This document shows positions 7,315 to 17,223 of a stretch of 64,000 nt of DNA, piece by piece. The translations under genes and the position numbers were made by a program. Below the pieces are notes generated by a model. The model made no database searches. It worked only from the letters and a program-made list of their open reading frames with translations, and had not been told where the DNA came from. How positions within the stretch are numbered: the first letter of the stretch is position 1; each line of letters begins with the position of its first letter. The stretch is from NCBI GenBank assembly GCA_902607585.1, contig CACLKP010000001.1:38896-102895 (forward strand), in the 5' to 3' direction. The DNA comes from an uncultured Pelagibacteraceae bacterium. Lineage in GTDB: Bacteria > Pseudomonadota > Alphaproteobacteria > Pelagibacterales > Pelagibacteraceae.

Positions 7315-10110
7315 ATGAAAAACGGAAAAAACGGATCAAACGGAAAAGATCATAAAATTGCTTATATTGATGGTGTTGCCCATCAAATTAAATCTGGCCA
7401 TACATCTGTTTTAAAATTCGTGAGAGAACACGTTGGAAAAGATAAAATTCCAAGCTTATGTGACGATCCAAATTTAGTCCCTTATGGAGCGTGTAGAGTT
7501 TGTTCTGTCGATGTTGCTCTTAAGAAAGATGGACCAACGAAAACAGTTGCTTCTTGCCATACTCCGGTAACTGAAGGTTCTTATATTTTAACTAATAATG
7601 AAGATTTAACAAAACTAAGAAAAAATATTGTTGAACTTGTTCTTACTGACCATCCAATGACATGTTCAACTTGCGAAGTTAATAATAATTGTGAATTACA
7701 AACTGTAGCTAACGATTTAGGTATAAACGAACACCGTTATAATAAACCAAAACAAAATAAAGGAATTCCAAAAGATACTTCGCATGCATATATGCGAATG
7801 AATTTAGATAACTGTATTAATTGTGGACGTTGTGTAAGAGCTTGTGATGAAATTCAAGGTTCGTTTGTTTTAACAATGAGCGGAAGAGGTTTTGAGTCAA
7901 AAATTACCACGGATAACAACATGTTATTTGGTGACTCGTCTTGTGTGTCTTGCGGAGCATGTGCACACACTTGTCCTACAGATGCAATATCAGATGTTTT
8001 TGCATCTAAATCAGCAAACTATGATGAAAAGGTAAGAACAACCTGCTCTTATTGTGGAGTGGGATGTAATTTAGAAGCATCAGTAAAAGATGGTAAAGTA
8101 GTTTCTATTGATACACCAAAAGAAACAGAGGTAAATGCAGGTCATACTTGTTTAAAAGGCAGATATGCATTTGGTTTCTATGATCATGCAGACAGATTAA
8201 GAAATCCTCTAATAAAAAGAAATGGAAAGTTTGAAAAAGCATCTTGGGATGAAGCTTATGATTATATTAAGAACAAATTAGAAAAAATAATAAAAGAAAA
8301 TGGTCCTGATGCTATTGCAGGTATTTCATCTGCGAGATGCACAAACGAGGAAAATTATGTTTTTCAAAAAATGATTAGAGCTACAATAGGCACAAATAAT
8401 ATTGATTGTTGTGCAAGAATTTGTCATTCACCAACCGCATGGGGTATGCAACAAACATTTGGAACGGGAGCTGCAACAAATTCAACTGAGGACATTTATT
8501 TTGCAGATTTGTTCTTAGTTATTGGTGCAAATCCTACTAATGCACATCCTGTTACCGGTTCAAAAATTAAGCAACAAGTAATGAAGGGGAAAAAACTTAT
8601 AGTTTTAGATCCTATAACAACTGAACTAGCAAGAATGGCAGACTATCATATTAGATTAAGACCTGGAACTAATGTAGCAGTTCTAAATATGATGATATAT
8701 TTCATTATAGAAGCTAAATTAATTAAAGAAGATTTTATTTTAAGCAGAACAGAGGGCTTTGAAAATTTCCTTAAGGAAATTAAAAAATTAGATATCGATC
8801 AATTAGCTAAGGCTGCTGGAGTTGATAAGCAGCAAGTAAAGGAAGCTGCTATTGCTTATGCAACTGCAAAAAATTCAATGGAGTTTCACGGTCTGGGAGT
8901 TACTGAACACGAACAAGGTTCAAAAACGGTAATGTTAATTGCTGACCTTGCAATGATTACAGGAAATATTGGAAGAAGAGGTGTTGGGGTTAATCCATTA
9001 AGAGGTCAAAATAATGTTCAGGGTGCTGCTGACATGGGCTGCCAACCACATCAAGGAGCGGGTTATTTTCCAGTTGCTGATAAAAAAATTCAAGATTTTT
9101 ATACTGAAAAATATGGAGTTGTTCATCCAACAAAAGCTGGTTTAAAAATTCCACAAATTTTTGATGCAGCAATAAATAGAGAGGTAAGAGCAGTATGGAT
9201 TATTGGTGAAGATGTTGTTCAAACGGACCCTAATAGTGCTCACGTTGCTAAGGCAATGAATGCATTGGACTTATTAGTGGTTCAAGAAATATTTATGAGT
9301 GAAACTGCTAAACACGCAGATGTAGTTTTGCCTGGAACAACTTTCTTAGAAAAAGATGGAACTTTCACAAACACTGAAAGAAGGGTTCAAAGAGTTAATA
9401 AAGCAGCAGAACCTCTTCCAGGAACAAAACCAGATGGTCTCATAGTCACAGAAATGATGCAAAAACTTGGCTATAATCAAAAATTATATGATGCCGACGA
9501 AGTCTTGGCCGAAATTGCTGATGTAGTTCCTTTCTTCAAAGGTATAACTCGAGAAAGACTTGGAAAATTAGGATTACAATGGCCTGTAAAAGAAGATGGA
9601 ACAGATACAAAAATTCTGCACGAAAAAGAATTTAAATTAGGAAAAGGTAGAATTAAGTATTTTGACTGGAAAGAAAGTAGTGAATTAGAGAAAAACAAAA
9701 AAGATTTTCCATTAATACTAACTACAAGTAGAGTATTACAACACTACAATGCAGCAACAATGACGAAAAGAACTAAAAATATTAAAATTGTGGATGAAGA
9801 CATTTTGTTAATTCATCCAAAAGATGCAAAAAATAGAGAGTTAAACACAGGTAATGTTGCAAGACTTTATTCAGGAAGAGGTGAAGTTTCCTTAAAAGTT
9901 GAAGTTACTGAAAAAGTTAAAGAAGGCATAGTATTTACCACTTTCCATTTCCCAGAACACATGGTCAATATGGTAACGGGTCACGGGAAAGATGAAGAAA
10001 CAATGTGTGCTGAATATAAAGTATCTGCTGTCGAAGTTCAAAAAATATCAAATCAATTTAAAACAGAAGTTTCAACTGAAAAAAATCAAGCTGAAGTATT
10101 GAAAGCTTAA
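7315..10110 (+). CDS. fdsA: NAD-dependent formate dehydrogenase catalytic (alpha) subunit, Mo/Fe-S
   Basis: N-terminal 2Fe-2S (YGACRVCSVDV), HPMTCSTCEVNNNCEL, two 4Fe-4S motifs, CSYCGVGCNLEAS, active-site region CCARICHSPTAWG (Cys form). Confidence 0.92.
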   Translation: MKNGKNGSNGKDHKIAYIDGVAHQIKSGHTSVLKFVREHVGKDKIPSLCDDPNLVPYGACRVCSVDVALKKDGPTKTVASCHTPVTEGSYILTNNEDLTKLRKNIVELVLTDHPMTCSTCEVNNNCELQTVANDLGINEHRYNKPKQNKGIPKDTSHAYMRMNLDNCINCGRCVRACDEIQGSFVLTMSGRGFESKITTDNNMLFGDSSCVSCGACAHTCPTDAISDVFASKSANYDEKVRTTCSYCGVGCNLEASVKDGKVVSIDTPKETEVNAGHTCLKGRYAFGFYDHADRLRNPLIKRNGKFEKASWDEAYDYIKNKLEKIIKENGPDAIAGISSARCTNEENYVFQKMIRATIGTNNIDCCARICHSPTAWGMQQTFGTGAATNSTEDIYFADLFLVIGANPTNAHPVTGSKIKQQVMKGKKLIVLDPITTELARMADYHIRLRPGTNVAVLNMMIYFIIEAKLIKEDFILSRTEGFENFLKEIKKLDIDQLAKAAGVDKQQVKEAAIAYATAKNSMEFHGLGVTEHEQGSKTVMLIADLAMITGNIGRRGVGVNPLRGQNNVQGAADMGCQPHQGAGYFPVADKKIQDFYTEKYGVVHPTKAGLKIPQIFDAAINREVRAVWIIGEDVVQTDPNSAHVAKAMNALDLLVVQEIFMSETAKHADVVLPGTTFLEKDGTFTNTERRVQRVNKAAEPLPGTKPDGLIVTEMMQKLGYNQKLYDADEVLAEIADVVPFFKGITRERLGKLGLQWPVKEDGTDTKILHEKEFKLGKGRIKYFDWKESSELEKNKKDFPLILTTSRVLQHYNAATMTKRTKNIKIVDEDILLIHPKDAKNRELNTGNVARLYSGRGEVSLKVEVTEKVKEGIVFTTFHFPEHMVNMVTGHGKDEETMCAEYKVSAVEVQKISNQFKTEVSTEKNQAEVLKA

Positions 10111-11214
10111 TTATAGAACATAAGGTTCTGTTCTTTTTTCTTTAGCAAAAATTCTATCCAAACTAAAACACGATAAATCTATAGTTTGGTACTTACCGGT
10201 CATAATTAATTCCATCAAGCCTCTGCCAATTCCTGGCGCTTGCATTAACCCTCGACCAGTAAATCCTGTAGCCATAAATACATTTTCATATTTAGGGTGT
10301 TTGCCAACAATTGCGTTGTTATCTAAAGTGTTACAATCATAATATCCCGCCCAACCCCCAGTAAGTTTTAATTCTTCAAATGCTGGAATTCTGTTTGCTA
10401 AAGCTGGCCAAACCAACTCTTCAAAATCATTCCATTCGGGTTCTAAATCTGGTGCATCAAATTTAGAATTCGGAGAACCGGCAAGATACTCTTTACCCTC
10501 AGGCCTCCAGTATACTCCTGAAGGTAAGTCGCCTGTTAAAGGCATATCAGGATAATGCTTGGGGCATTTTACTCTGAACACAGTATGTTTTTGTGGTGCA
10601 ACTGGAATATCATCTAGTAACTCTTTCGTCCAACACCCAGCGGCAGATACAATAGTTTTAGCTTTAATGTCACTTATTTTTTTAACATTTCCTTTTTCAA
10701 ATTTTGCTCCTAATTCAGTAGCTTTATTTTTTAAAGCATTATGAAACATATGGGGATCTATCCAACCTTCAATTTTGTTATCAGTATAAGTTGCTGTCTC
10801 TAGTCCTTCTGGGTTTATCCAGCCAAAAACTTCTTTTAACTTAGTTGCCGGAATATTTTTTGTACCCGCATTACATGCTTTGTGATTTTTTAATGCCTCG
10901 TACTGTTCTTGAGCATGTTCTGGTCCAAATAGCAAAAGATAACCGTTCGGTACCAAGCTAGCAGTTGGGTTGGGATTATTTTTTGTTTTTAATGTATTGG
11001 AAATATTAGAAATAAACTCTAAAGCAAATTTACCTAGATTAATGTTTTCTTTTTGAAAAAATTGTCTTCTAAACCCACCTAAAGATAATGGAAAAGATGC
11101 TTTTTTATAAGTAGGATCTCTTTCAATAACCCTTACCTTTCTACCTTCTTTTGATAAAAAATATGCTGTGGCTGCTCCAATAATTCCGCCACCAACAACC
11201 ACTACATCATCCAT
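10111..11214 (-). CDS. FAD-dependent oxidoreductase, DAO family (sarcosine oxidase / dimethylglycine dehydrogenase-like)
   Basis: VVVVGGGIIGAATAYFLSKEG Rossmann motif; C-terminal GKHPKYENVFMATGFTGRGLMQAPGIGRGL. Confidence 0.8.
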   Translation of the reverse strand: MDDVVVVGGGIIGAATAYFLSKEGRKVRVIERDPTYKKASFPLSLGGFRRQFFQKENINLGKFALEFISNISNTLKTKNNPNPTASLVPNGYLLLFGPEHAQEQYEALKNHKACNAGTKNIPATKLKEVFGWINPEGLETATYTDNKIEGWIDPHMFHNALKNKATELGAKFEKGNVKKISDIKAKTIVSAAGCWTKELLDDIPVAPQKHTVFRVKCPKHYPDMPLTGDLPSGVYWRPEGKEYLAGSPNSKFDAPDLEPEWNDFEELVWPALANRIPAFEELKLTGGWAGYYDCNTLDNNAIVGKHPKYENVFMATGFTGRGLMQAPGIGRGLMELIMTGKYQTIDLSCFSLDRIFAKEKRTEPYVL

Positions 11215-11245
11215 AAATCCCTTTTTTTGGGAAATATATCACAAC

Positions 11246-11716
11246 TTAATTAAGTATAAAAATGTAGAAATTTAAAACGAATGCATAACTTAGCCACATA
11301 AGATAGGGAGCCATCAAAAATGAACTAAGTTTATTTATTGGATAGTATAATTTAATCAACCAAATTACGAAAAAAATGATAATCGCAATTATTATTAAAG
11401 ATACAAGTATTAAGTGAAGTCCGAAAAAAAATATACTCCAACTTCCATTAATAAGTAGGTGAATAAAATATATATATAGAATTTTTTCAACTCTTTTAGG
11501 ATTTATCCAAATTAACCAAATAGCAACTGACATTGATATATATAAAGTTATCCAAACTGGGGCGAAAACCCATTCAGGTGGATTAAACGATGGTTTTGCT
11601 ATCATAGAATACCAAGGCTCTTTATATAGATTAGTTACATAGCTTCCCCATGCAGAAGCTCCAAAGGCGAGAAGAGTAAATATTAATAGAGAAGTAATTT
11701 TTTTAGTTAAAGACAT
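11246..11716 (-). CDS. tspO: TspO/MBR family protein
   Basis: Trp-rich 5-TM protein: KPSFNPPEWVFAPVWITLYISMSVAIWLIW. Confidence 0.9.
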   Translation of the reverse strand: MSLTKKITSLLIFTLLAFGASAWGSYVTNLYKEPWYSMIAKPSFNPPEWVFAPVWITLYISMSVAIWLIWINPKRVEKILYIYFIHLLINGSWSIFFFGLHLILVSLIIIAIIIFFVIWLIKLYYPINKLSSFLMAPYLMWLSYAFVLNFYIFILN

Positions 11717-11721
11717 TTATT

Positions 11722-12438
11722 TTATGCTATTGCAGCTCGACCTCCATCTACTCCAATTATCTGTCCAGTAATCCATGAACTATCCTTTGATAAAAGAAAC
11801 TTTGATAAACTAGCTGCATCGGAACCTTCCCCTATTCTTTTTAGTGGGTGCATTTTTGCAATAGATTCTGCAATTTTAGAATTTTTAATTACAGCTTTTG
11901 CCATCTTTGACTTGGATAAACTTGGAGCTATACAATTTACCCTTATGTTAGGAGCAAGTTCAGCAGCTAAAGCAACTGTTAAACCTTCTACTCCAGATTT
12001 TGCAGACGAAATAATGCTATGATTAATAAATCCTTTTTTAGCAGCAACTGTAGAGAATAATACAATAGACGCATTATTTCTTTTTAAATTATCTTGAAAA
12101 CTTCTAATAATATCTGTTGCCGCCACTAGGTTTAAAACATAACTTGAAACAAAATCGCTGGCTTTAGTAATTTTTAAAGGCTTAATATCAATTGATCCAA
12201 CGCAATAAGCTATACCCAAAATTTCTGTATCGGATAATTCTGTTAGTAAATTTTTCGCAAAATCTATTTTTAAAACATCGCAAACAGAAAAACTATAATT
12301 GAGTTTATTTGCTAATTTTTTTAATTCTTCTTCGTTTCTTCCTATCAAATGACAATCTTTTTTTTCGTTATATAGTTGATCTGCTAAATTTGAGCCAATA
12401 GAGCCCGTAGCACCAAAAATAAGATATTTCTTACTCAT
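11722..12438 (-). CDS. SDR family oxidoreductase
   Basis: IFGATGSIGSNLA and GQIIGVDGGRA; catalytic region atypical (SSAKSG where YxxxK is expected). Confidence 0.85.
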   Translation of the reverse strand: MSKKYLIFGATGSIGSNLADQLYNEKKDCHLIGRNEEELKKLANKLNYSFSVCDVLKIDFAKNLLTELSDTEILGIAYCVGSIDIKPLKITKASDFVSSYVLNLVAATDIIRSFQDNLKRNNASIVLFSTVAAKKGFINHSIISSAKSGVEGLTVALAAELAPNIRVNCIAPSLSKSKMAKAVIKNSKIAESIAKMHPLKRIGEGSDAASLSKFLLSKDSSWITGQIIGVDGGRAAIA

Positions 12439-12450
12439 TTAAAAAATCTT

Positions 12451-12621
12451 TTAAAATAAATTGATTCTAAAAAAATATATTAAAGACGGGACTGCTGTTG
12501 AGAATAGAACTGCGGTAAAGGCAAAAAGTATACTAAAAATAAAACTATCTTTTGAGACTTTTGTTTTAGATATTGAACCTTCGCTAATCCAAGCATTTTC
12601 ATCATCATTATATGGGAACAT
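12451..12621 (-). CDS. Hypothetical small single-TM protein (56 aa), absent from the supplied ORF track
   Basis: Manual translation: MFPYNDDENAWISEGSISKTKVSKDSFIFSILFAFTAVLFSTAVPSLIYFFRINLF*; acidic head plus one TM segment, same strand and 12 nt upstream of the SDR. Confidence 0.5.
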   Translation of the reverse strand: MFPYNDDENAWISEGSISKTKVSKDSFIFSILFAFTAVLFSTAVPSLIYFFRINLF

Positions 12622-12715
12622 GGTTTGTTATATAATTATAGAAATTATTAATTCCATATACATCTTGTCGCACATTTTTTATTACATTTTTATTAAAACA
12701 GGTTAAGTTAGGGTT

Positions 12716-13471
12716 ATGTCACAAAAAGTTTGGATTACAGGAGCAAGTAGCGGAATTGGAAAAGCATTAGCAATAAAATTTGCTAATAAAGGATGGCAAG
12801 TTGCCGCATCTGCTCGAAGAGAAAATTTACTACAAGATTTAAATAATACTAATTCGAATATTCATTCATTTCCTTTAGATGTTAAAGATGAAGCTAAAGC
12901 TAAAAAAGTTTTTGAAAGTATAATAGAAAAATTTCAAACAGTAGATATTTGCGTTTTTTGTACAGGAATACACGACCCTGAATCTGAAAAAAAATTAAGT
13001 GGTGAAAAAATTAGAGAAATAATGGAAACAAATTTTTTTGGAACTTTAAACTGTATTATGGCGGTAAATACTTATTTTAGAGAAAAAAAAAGTGGTCACA
13101 TTTCAATAGTTTCTTCTGTTGCAGGTTACAGAGGTTTACCGGCGGCCTCGGGTTACTGTGCATCTAAGTCAGCTCTGACGAGCCTAGCTGAAAGTCTTTA
13201 TTTCGACTTTAAAAGACACAACGTAAGAGTTTCATTGGTAAGCCCTGGATTTATCCAAACTCCTATGACGGATAAAAATAAATTTCCAATGCCAATGATA
13301 AAATCTCCCGAATTTGCTGCGGAAAAAATGTTTATTGGTTTAACAAAAAAAAATGCATTTGAAATTCATTTTCCACTAGCTTTCACAATGATAATGAAAT
13401 TATTAAAAATTATGCCCAATTGGTTATATTTTTTGTTGATAAAAAAAGGAATGAAAACAGTTAAATATTAA
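12716..13471 (+). CDS. SDR family NAD(P)-dependent oxidoreductase
   Basis: VWITGASSGIGKALA, SSVAGYRGLPAASGYCASKSAL. Confidence 0.9.
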   Translation: MSQKVWITGASSGIGKALAIKFANKGWQVAASARRENLLQDLNNTNSNIHSFPLDVKDEAKAKKVFESIIEKFQTVDICVFCTGIHDPESEKKLSGEKIREIMETNFFGTLNCIMAVNTYFREKKSGHISIVSSVAGYRGLPAASGYCASKSALTSLAESLYFDFKRHNVRVSLVSPGFIQTPMTDKNKFPMPMIKSPEFAAEKMFIGLTKKNAFEIHFPLAFTMIMKLLKIMPNWLYFLLIKKGMKTVKY

Positions 13472-13995
13472 TCTTTTTGAAAAAATACAGTTAATTCCGC
13501 AACTTTTATTCCAAACTTAGTCATTGTAGCTCTATTAATAGCAACTTTCTCATCTTGCTTAAATATCCAATCATCAAAAGTAATTTTCATTTCCTTGCCC
13601 TTAACAGGAACTAATAAAACATATTCAAATTTAAAAGCTGGTCCATAAGAATAACCTTTGGCCTTACCTACAACATCACCTGCTATTCCTTCATAGTTGT
13701 GTTCATCAATTTTGTCTATTTTCCACTGTCTTTTTTGAACTTCGCCATCTGACCAGTAAAATTTCTCATTTAAAATTAATTGCTTCCCATCCCATTTTCC
13801 ATTTAGATCAGCTGAAAATTGTCTTGTTACTTTACCAGATCTATTCTGTAAAATTCCCCAAGCCTTAACGTTGCCTGATAAATAGTCTTCTATAATTAGT
13901 CTTGGTTTTTGATCTTTAAAATCTATTGGTTTCATACCATTTCCTGAACAATTAGTTAATAAAAACGCAACTAATAAAGTAAATATAATTTTCAT
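13468..13995 (-). CDS. DUF3833 family lipoprotein
   Basis: Lipobox-like LLTNCSG; GKWDGKQLILNEKFYWSDGEVQKRQWKI; adjacent to cfa/DUF1365. Confidence 0.8.
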   Translation of the reverse strand: MKIIFTLLVAFLLTNCSGNGMKPIDFKDQKPRLIIEDYLSGNVKAWGILQNRSGKVTRQFSADLNGKWDGKQLILNEKFYWSDGEVQKRQWKIDKIDEHNYEGIAGDVVGKAKGYSYGPAFKFEYVLLVPVKGKEMKITFDDWIFKQDEKVAINRATMTKFGIKVAELTVFFQKD

Positions 13996-14001
13996 ATTTA
14001 A

Positions 14002-15189
14002 TTATTTATTACATAAAGAAAACTGAATTAAATCTATATTTTTTGACCTAAAACCAGCTTCACAATAAGAAAAATAAAAATCCCACATTTTTTTAAAATT
14101 TAGGTTAAAACCTTGTTTAGAAATAAGATCCCATGAATTTAAAAAGCGTTCTCTCCATTTTTGTAAAGTATTAGAATAATGTGTGCCACATAAATCGTAT
14201 TGATCAATTTTTAAACCTGACTTGTCAGATAATTTATTTAAGGATTCTACTGAAGGCAAAAAACCACCTGGAAAAATATATTTTTGTATAAAATCTTCTT
14301 TTGCCCTATATCTATTATATAATTCGTTCTTAATAACAATAGACTGAATAGCTGCCCTTCCACCTTGGGATAAATTATTTTTAATAACATTAAAATATTT
14401 GTCTAAATATTTTTCACCTACAGCTTCAATCATCTCAATGGATATTATTATGTCATATTTTGTATTAACATCTCTGTAATCCATCATTTTGACATTTACT
14501 TTATGGTTCAATCCTTTTCGCCTAATTCTTTCTTTTGTAAAGAAAAATTGTTCTTTTGAAATTGTAATACAATCTAATTTAATATCATAATTTTCTGCAA
14601 GATGTTCCGCAAAACCGCCCCAGCCACATCCTATTTCTAAAATCTTGTCTCCCTTTGTTGGGTTAACCATATTGATTAATTTGTTATATTTATTAATTTG
14701 AGCTTGTTCCAAAGTTTCATTTGAAGAATTAAATATGCCACAAGAATAAGTTAGTGTTTTATCGAGCCAAGTAGAAAAAAAACCATTTCCTAAATCATAA
14801 TGCTTAGATATATTTTTTTTACTTCTATCTTTTGTATTTCTTAATATATTATTTTTTAAGAGATTTTTAATTAATGAAAATTCAAAAAATCCAACAAACC
14901 CATGGGTCGTATTAATATTCTTGGCACTCAATTCTATTAAAGAGGTCAAATCTTCAGTTTCAAACTCACCTTTCATATAGCTTTCTGCTAGTCCTGAACT
15001 CCCTTTTCTAAGGATTTTGTAACAGAAACTTGGATCATTTATTTTTATTCTTGCTTTGAGTAAACTTTTATTATTACCAAAAAAATGCTCTTTTCCTTTT
15101 GAGTCAGTCAAATGTAAATATCCAAAAGAAATTTTTTTCAAATTCATAAAAACAAACTGATCAAAAAAACGGTGCAAAATTTTATTCAT
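14002..15189 (-). CDS. cfa: Cyclopropane-fatty-acyl-phospholipid synthase family SAM methyltransferase
   Basis: ISKHYDLGNGFFSTWLDKTLTYSCG, KILEIGCGWGGFAEHLAENY, IISIEMIEAVGEKY. Confidence 0.9.
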   Translation of the reverse strand: MNKILHRFFDQFVFMNLKKISFGYLHLTDSKGKEHFFGNNKSLLKARIKINDPSFCYKILRKGSSGLAESYMKGEFETEDLTSLIELSAKNINTTHGFVGFFEFSLIKNLLKNNILRNTKDRSKKNISKHYDLGNGFFSTWLDKTLTYSCGIFNSSNETLEQAQINKYNKLINMVNPTKGDKILEIGCGWGGFAEHLAENYDIKLDCITISKEQFFFTKERIRRKGLNHKVNVKMMDYRDVNTKYDIIISIEMIEAVGEKYLDKYFNVIKNNLSQGGRAAIQSIVIKNELYNRYRAKEDFIQKYIFPGGFLPSVESLNKLSDKSGLKIDQYDLCGTHYSNTLQKWRERFLNSWDLISKQGFNLNFKKMWDFYFSYCEAGFRSKNIDLIQFSLCNK

Positions 15190-15959
15190 TAATTCTCTAT
15201 AGATAAATTATTTTTTATTTTTATTTTTCTTTTGACGTGTTTAACTCCTTTAATCCACAATCTAAATGCTTCAAAATGTATCGCTAAAATAACTTTAGCT
15301 GACATTAATGGATGCTTTAAAAACTGAAAAAACAAGTTTTTGCTATTCAATTCAAGTCGTTTTCCAACCTGACAAGCAATAAGTAAAACTCCATCTAAAT
15401 CAGCTTGTTTAATAAAAACATTCATATTATTTCCAGGTTTTAGCAATCTAAAGTTGTAAAATGTTTTCATTTCTATAAATGGGGAAACATAAAACTTTTT
15501 GTCACACCTATGTAAAATCAAATTGGAAGAGGTTGACGCTGGAAATACATAAGTGTGTTGTTCATTAAAAGTATTTTTTACTTCGTAAAGAATTGCTTTA
15601 AGTTGTGAGTTTTTGTCATAACAATAAAAAATACTTAAAGGATTAAAGACATAACCAAAAAAACGTGGAAAACAAAGTAACTTAATTGTTCCAGATTCAA
15701 AACTTATTCTAGATTCAGCTAATACTTTTTTTACCCATTTGATCAGGCAACTACCATCGCGTGGGCCATGATCTGAATCATAAAAACTTAAGACATTAAA
15801 TTTATTGTAAGAAAAAAATTTTATTTCTCTCCCCAAATCTTTAACTTCGTTTAGATCAATTAACAAAGAAAAAGTTTTATAAGAAAAAAAATGTCTTTTA
15901 GGTTTAAATCTCCTATGGGTAACAAAACCTGAATATATGCAAGATGAAAAAAAACTCAT
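15189..15959 (-). CDS. DUF1365 family protein
   Basis: GFVTHRRFKPKRHFFSYKTFSLLIDL, LLCFPRFFGYVFNPLSIFYCYD. Confidence 0.88.
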   Translation of the reverse strand: MSFFSSCIYSGFVTHRRFKPKRHFFSYKTFSLLIDLNEVKDLGREIKFFSYNKFNVLSFYDSDHGPRDGSCLIKWVKKVLAESRISFESGTIKLLCFPRFFGYVFNPLSIFYCYDKNSQLKAILYEVKNTFNEQHTYVFPASTSSNLILHRCDKKFYVSPFIEMKTFYNFRLLKPGNNMNVFIKQADLDGVLLIACQVGKRLELNSKNLFFQFLKHPLMSAKVILAIHFEAFRLWIKGVKHVKRKIKIKNNLSIEN

Positions 15960-17197
15960 AATTTGCTAGCCACATTTATAGCCGATTTCAATCCATCCTC
16001 GTGAAATCCATAGCCAAAATAACTTCCGCAGAACCAACTATTATTTACCCCTTGTAACTCTGCAAGATATTGTTGTGATCTAATAGCTTTCATATCATAA
16101 AAAGGATGGGTAAATTCAATTTTTTTTATAATTTTATTATTATCTATTTTTATAATTGGATTAAGTGTAAGAAAGTAATCTTTTGAAGTTTTTAAATTTT
16201 GCAATTTATTTAACCAGTACGTGACACAATTTTTATTTAAATCATTTTTATCCAAAATTGAATTCCAACTTGACCATAAATTTCTATTTTTGGGCATAAA
16301 ATAAACATCAGTATGAAGATAAGCTAAATTTTTTTTATACTTAAAATTGCTTAAAAAATTTTTTTCTTTATCTGTGGGGTTTTGAATTAATTTTAATGTC
16401 TCATCAGCATGAGTTGAGAACACCACGTGATCGTAATCAAAATATTCATTGGAAGAACCGTAATATAATCTTACACTATTATTATTTCTATAAACCTTCT
16501 TAATTTGATAATTTTTAAAATATTCACCGCTAATCGTTTTCAAAACTTTATCTACATAAACTTTGCTTCTTCCAGTTACGGTATACCATTCAGGCCTATT
16601 TTTAATTTTAAACAAACCATGGTTTTTAAAAAAATTCAAAAATAGAGACATCGGCATTTTTTGTGCAAAATCAGAAGGCATAGACCATATAGCCGCGACC
16701 ATTGGAATAATGTGAAAATTTATAAAATAATTTGACATTTTTCTAGATTTTAAAAAATTACCTAGTGTCTGATCTTTACATTCGTTTTCTTTTATTTTCT
16801 CAGCTTCTCCGTAAAAAAATATTATATCTTTCAACATTTTAAAAAAATTAAAATTTAAAATATTATATTTATTAGAAAACAATCCTCTTAATCCGCTTCC
16901 TGAATATTCTATATTTGAATTTTTGACAGAAACAGAAAAAGACATATTGCTTTTTTCATAAGGTACCCGCAATGTACTGAAAAGCTTGACCAAGTTTGGA
17001 TAATTAATTTTGTTAAATACAATAAAACCTAGATCAATCGAGATTAAATTATTTGGATTATTTGTTGGAATCTCAACAGTATAAGAGTGACCTCCAAAAT
17101 GATTTTCTTTTTCAAACACATCTACTTTATGTTTTTTAGATAAAAAATGAGCAGCACCTAATCCGGATATACCTGAACCTATTACTGCAATTTTCAT
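15956..17197 (-). CDS. FAD-dependent oxidoreductase (NAD(P)-binding, amine-oxidase-like), DUF1365/Cfa-associated
   Basis: IAVIGSGISGLGAAHFLSKKHKVDVFEKENHFGGHSYT; C-terminal WFCGSYFGYGFHEDGLKSAI. Confidence 0.88.
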   Translation of the reverse strand: MKIAVIGSGISGLGAAHFLSKKHKVDVFEKENHFGGHSYTVEIPTNNPNNLISIDLGFIVFNKINYPNLVKLFSTLRVPYEKSNMSFSVSVKNSNIEYSGSGLRGLFSNKYNILNFNFFKMLKDIIFFYGEAEKIKENECKDQTLGNFLKSRKMSNYFINFHIIPMVAAIWSMPSDFAQKMPMSLFLNFFKNHGLFKIKNRPEWYTVTGRSKVYVDKVLKTISGEYFKNYQIKKVYRNNNSVRLYYGSSNEYFDYDHVVFSTHADETLKLIQNPTDKEKNFLSNFKYKKNLAYLHTDVYFMPKNRNLWSSWNSILDKNDLNKNCVTYWLNKLQNLKTSKDYFLTLNPIIKIDNNKIIKKIEFTHPFYDMKAIRSQQYLAELQGVNNSWFCGSYFGYGFHEDGLKSAINVASKL

Positions 17198-17223
17198 ATG
17201 TGATTAAGTACCAAATGATAAAA

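Noticed and set aside
8990-9172. Minus ORFs within the FDH catalytic gene (8990..9172, 9477..9698)
   Set aside because: Short antisense frames with no features; parent gene is unambiguous.
10115-10140. AGAAC-ATAAG-GTTCT hairpin plus T-rich stretch at the convergent FDH / FAD-oxidoreductase end
   Set aside because: Stem of only 5 bp and T-run offset; too weak to call a terminator.
12461-12706. 81-aa plus-strand ORF
   Set aside because: Low-complexity composition, no recognisable domain, and a more convincing 56-aa ORF lies antisense at 12451..12621.
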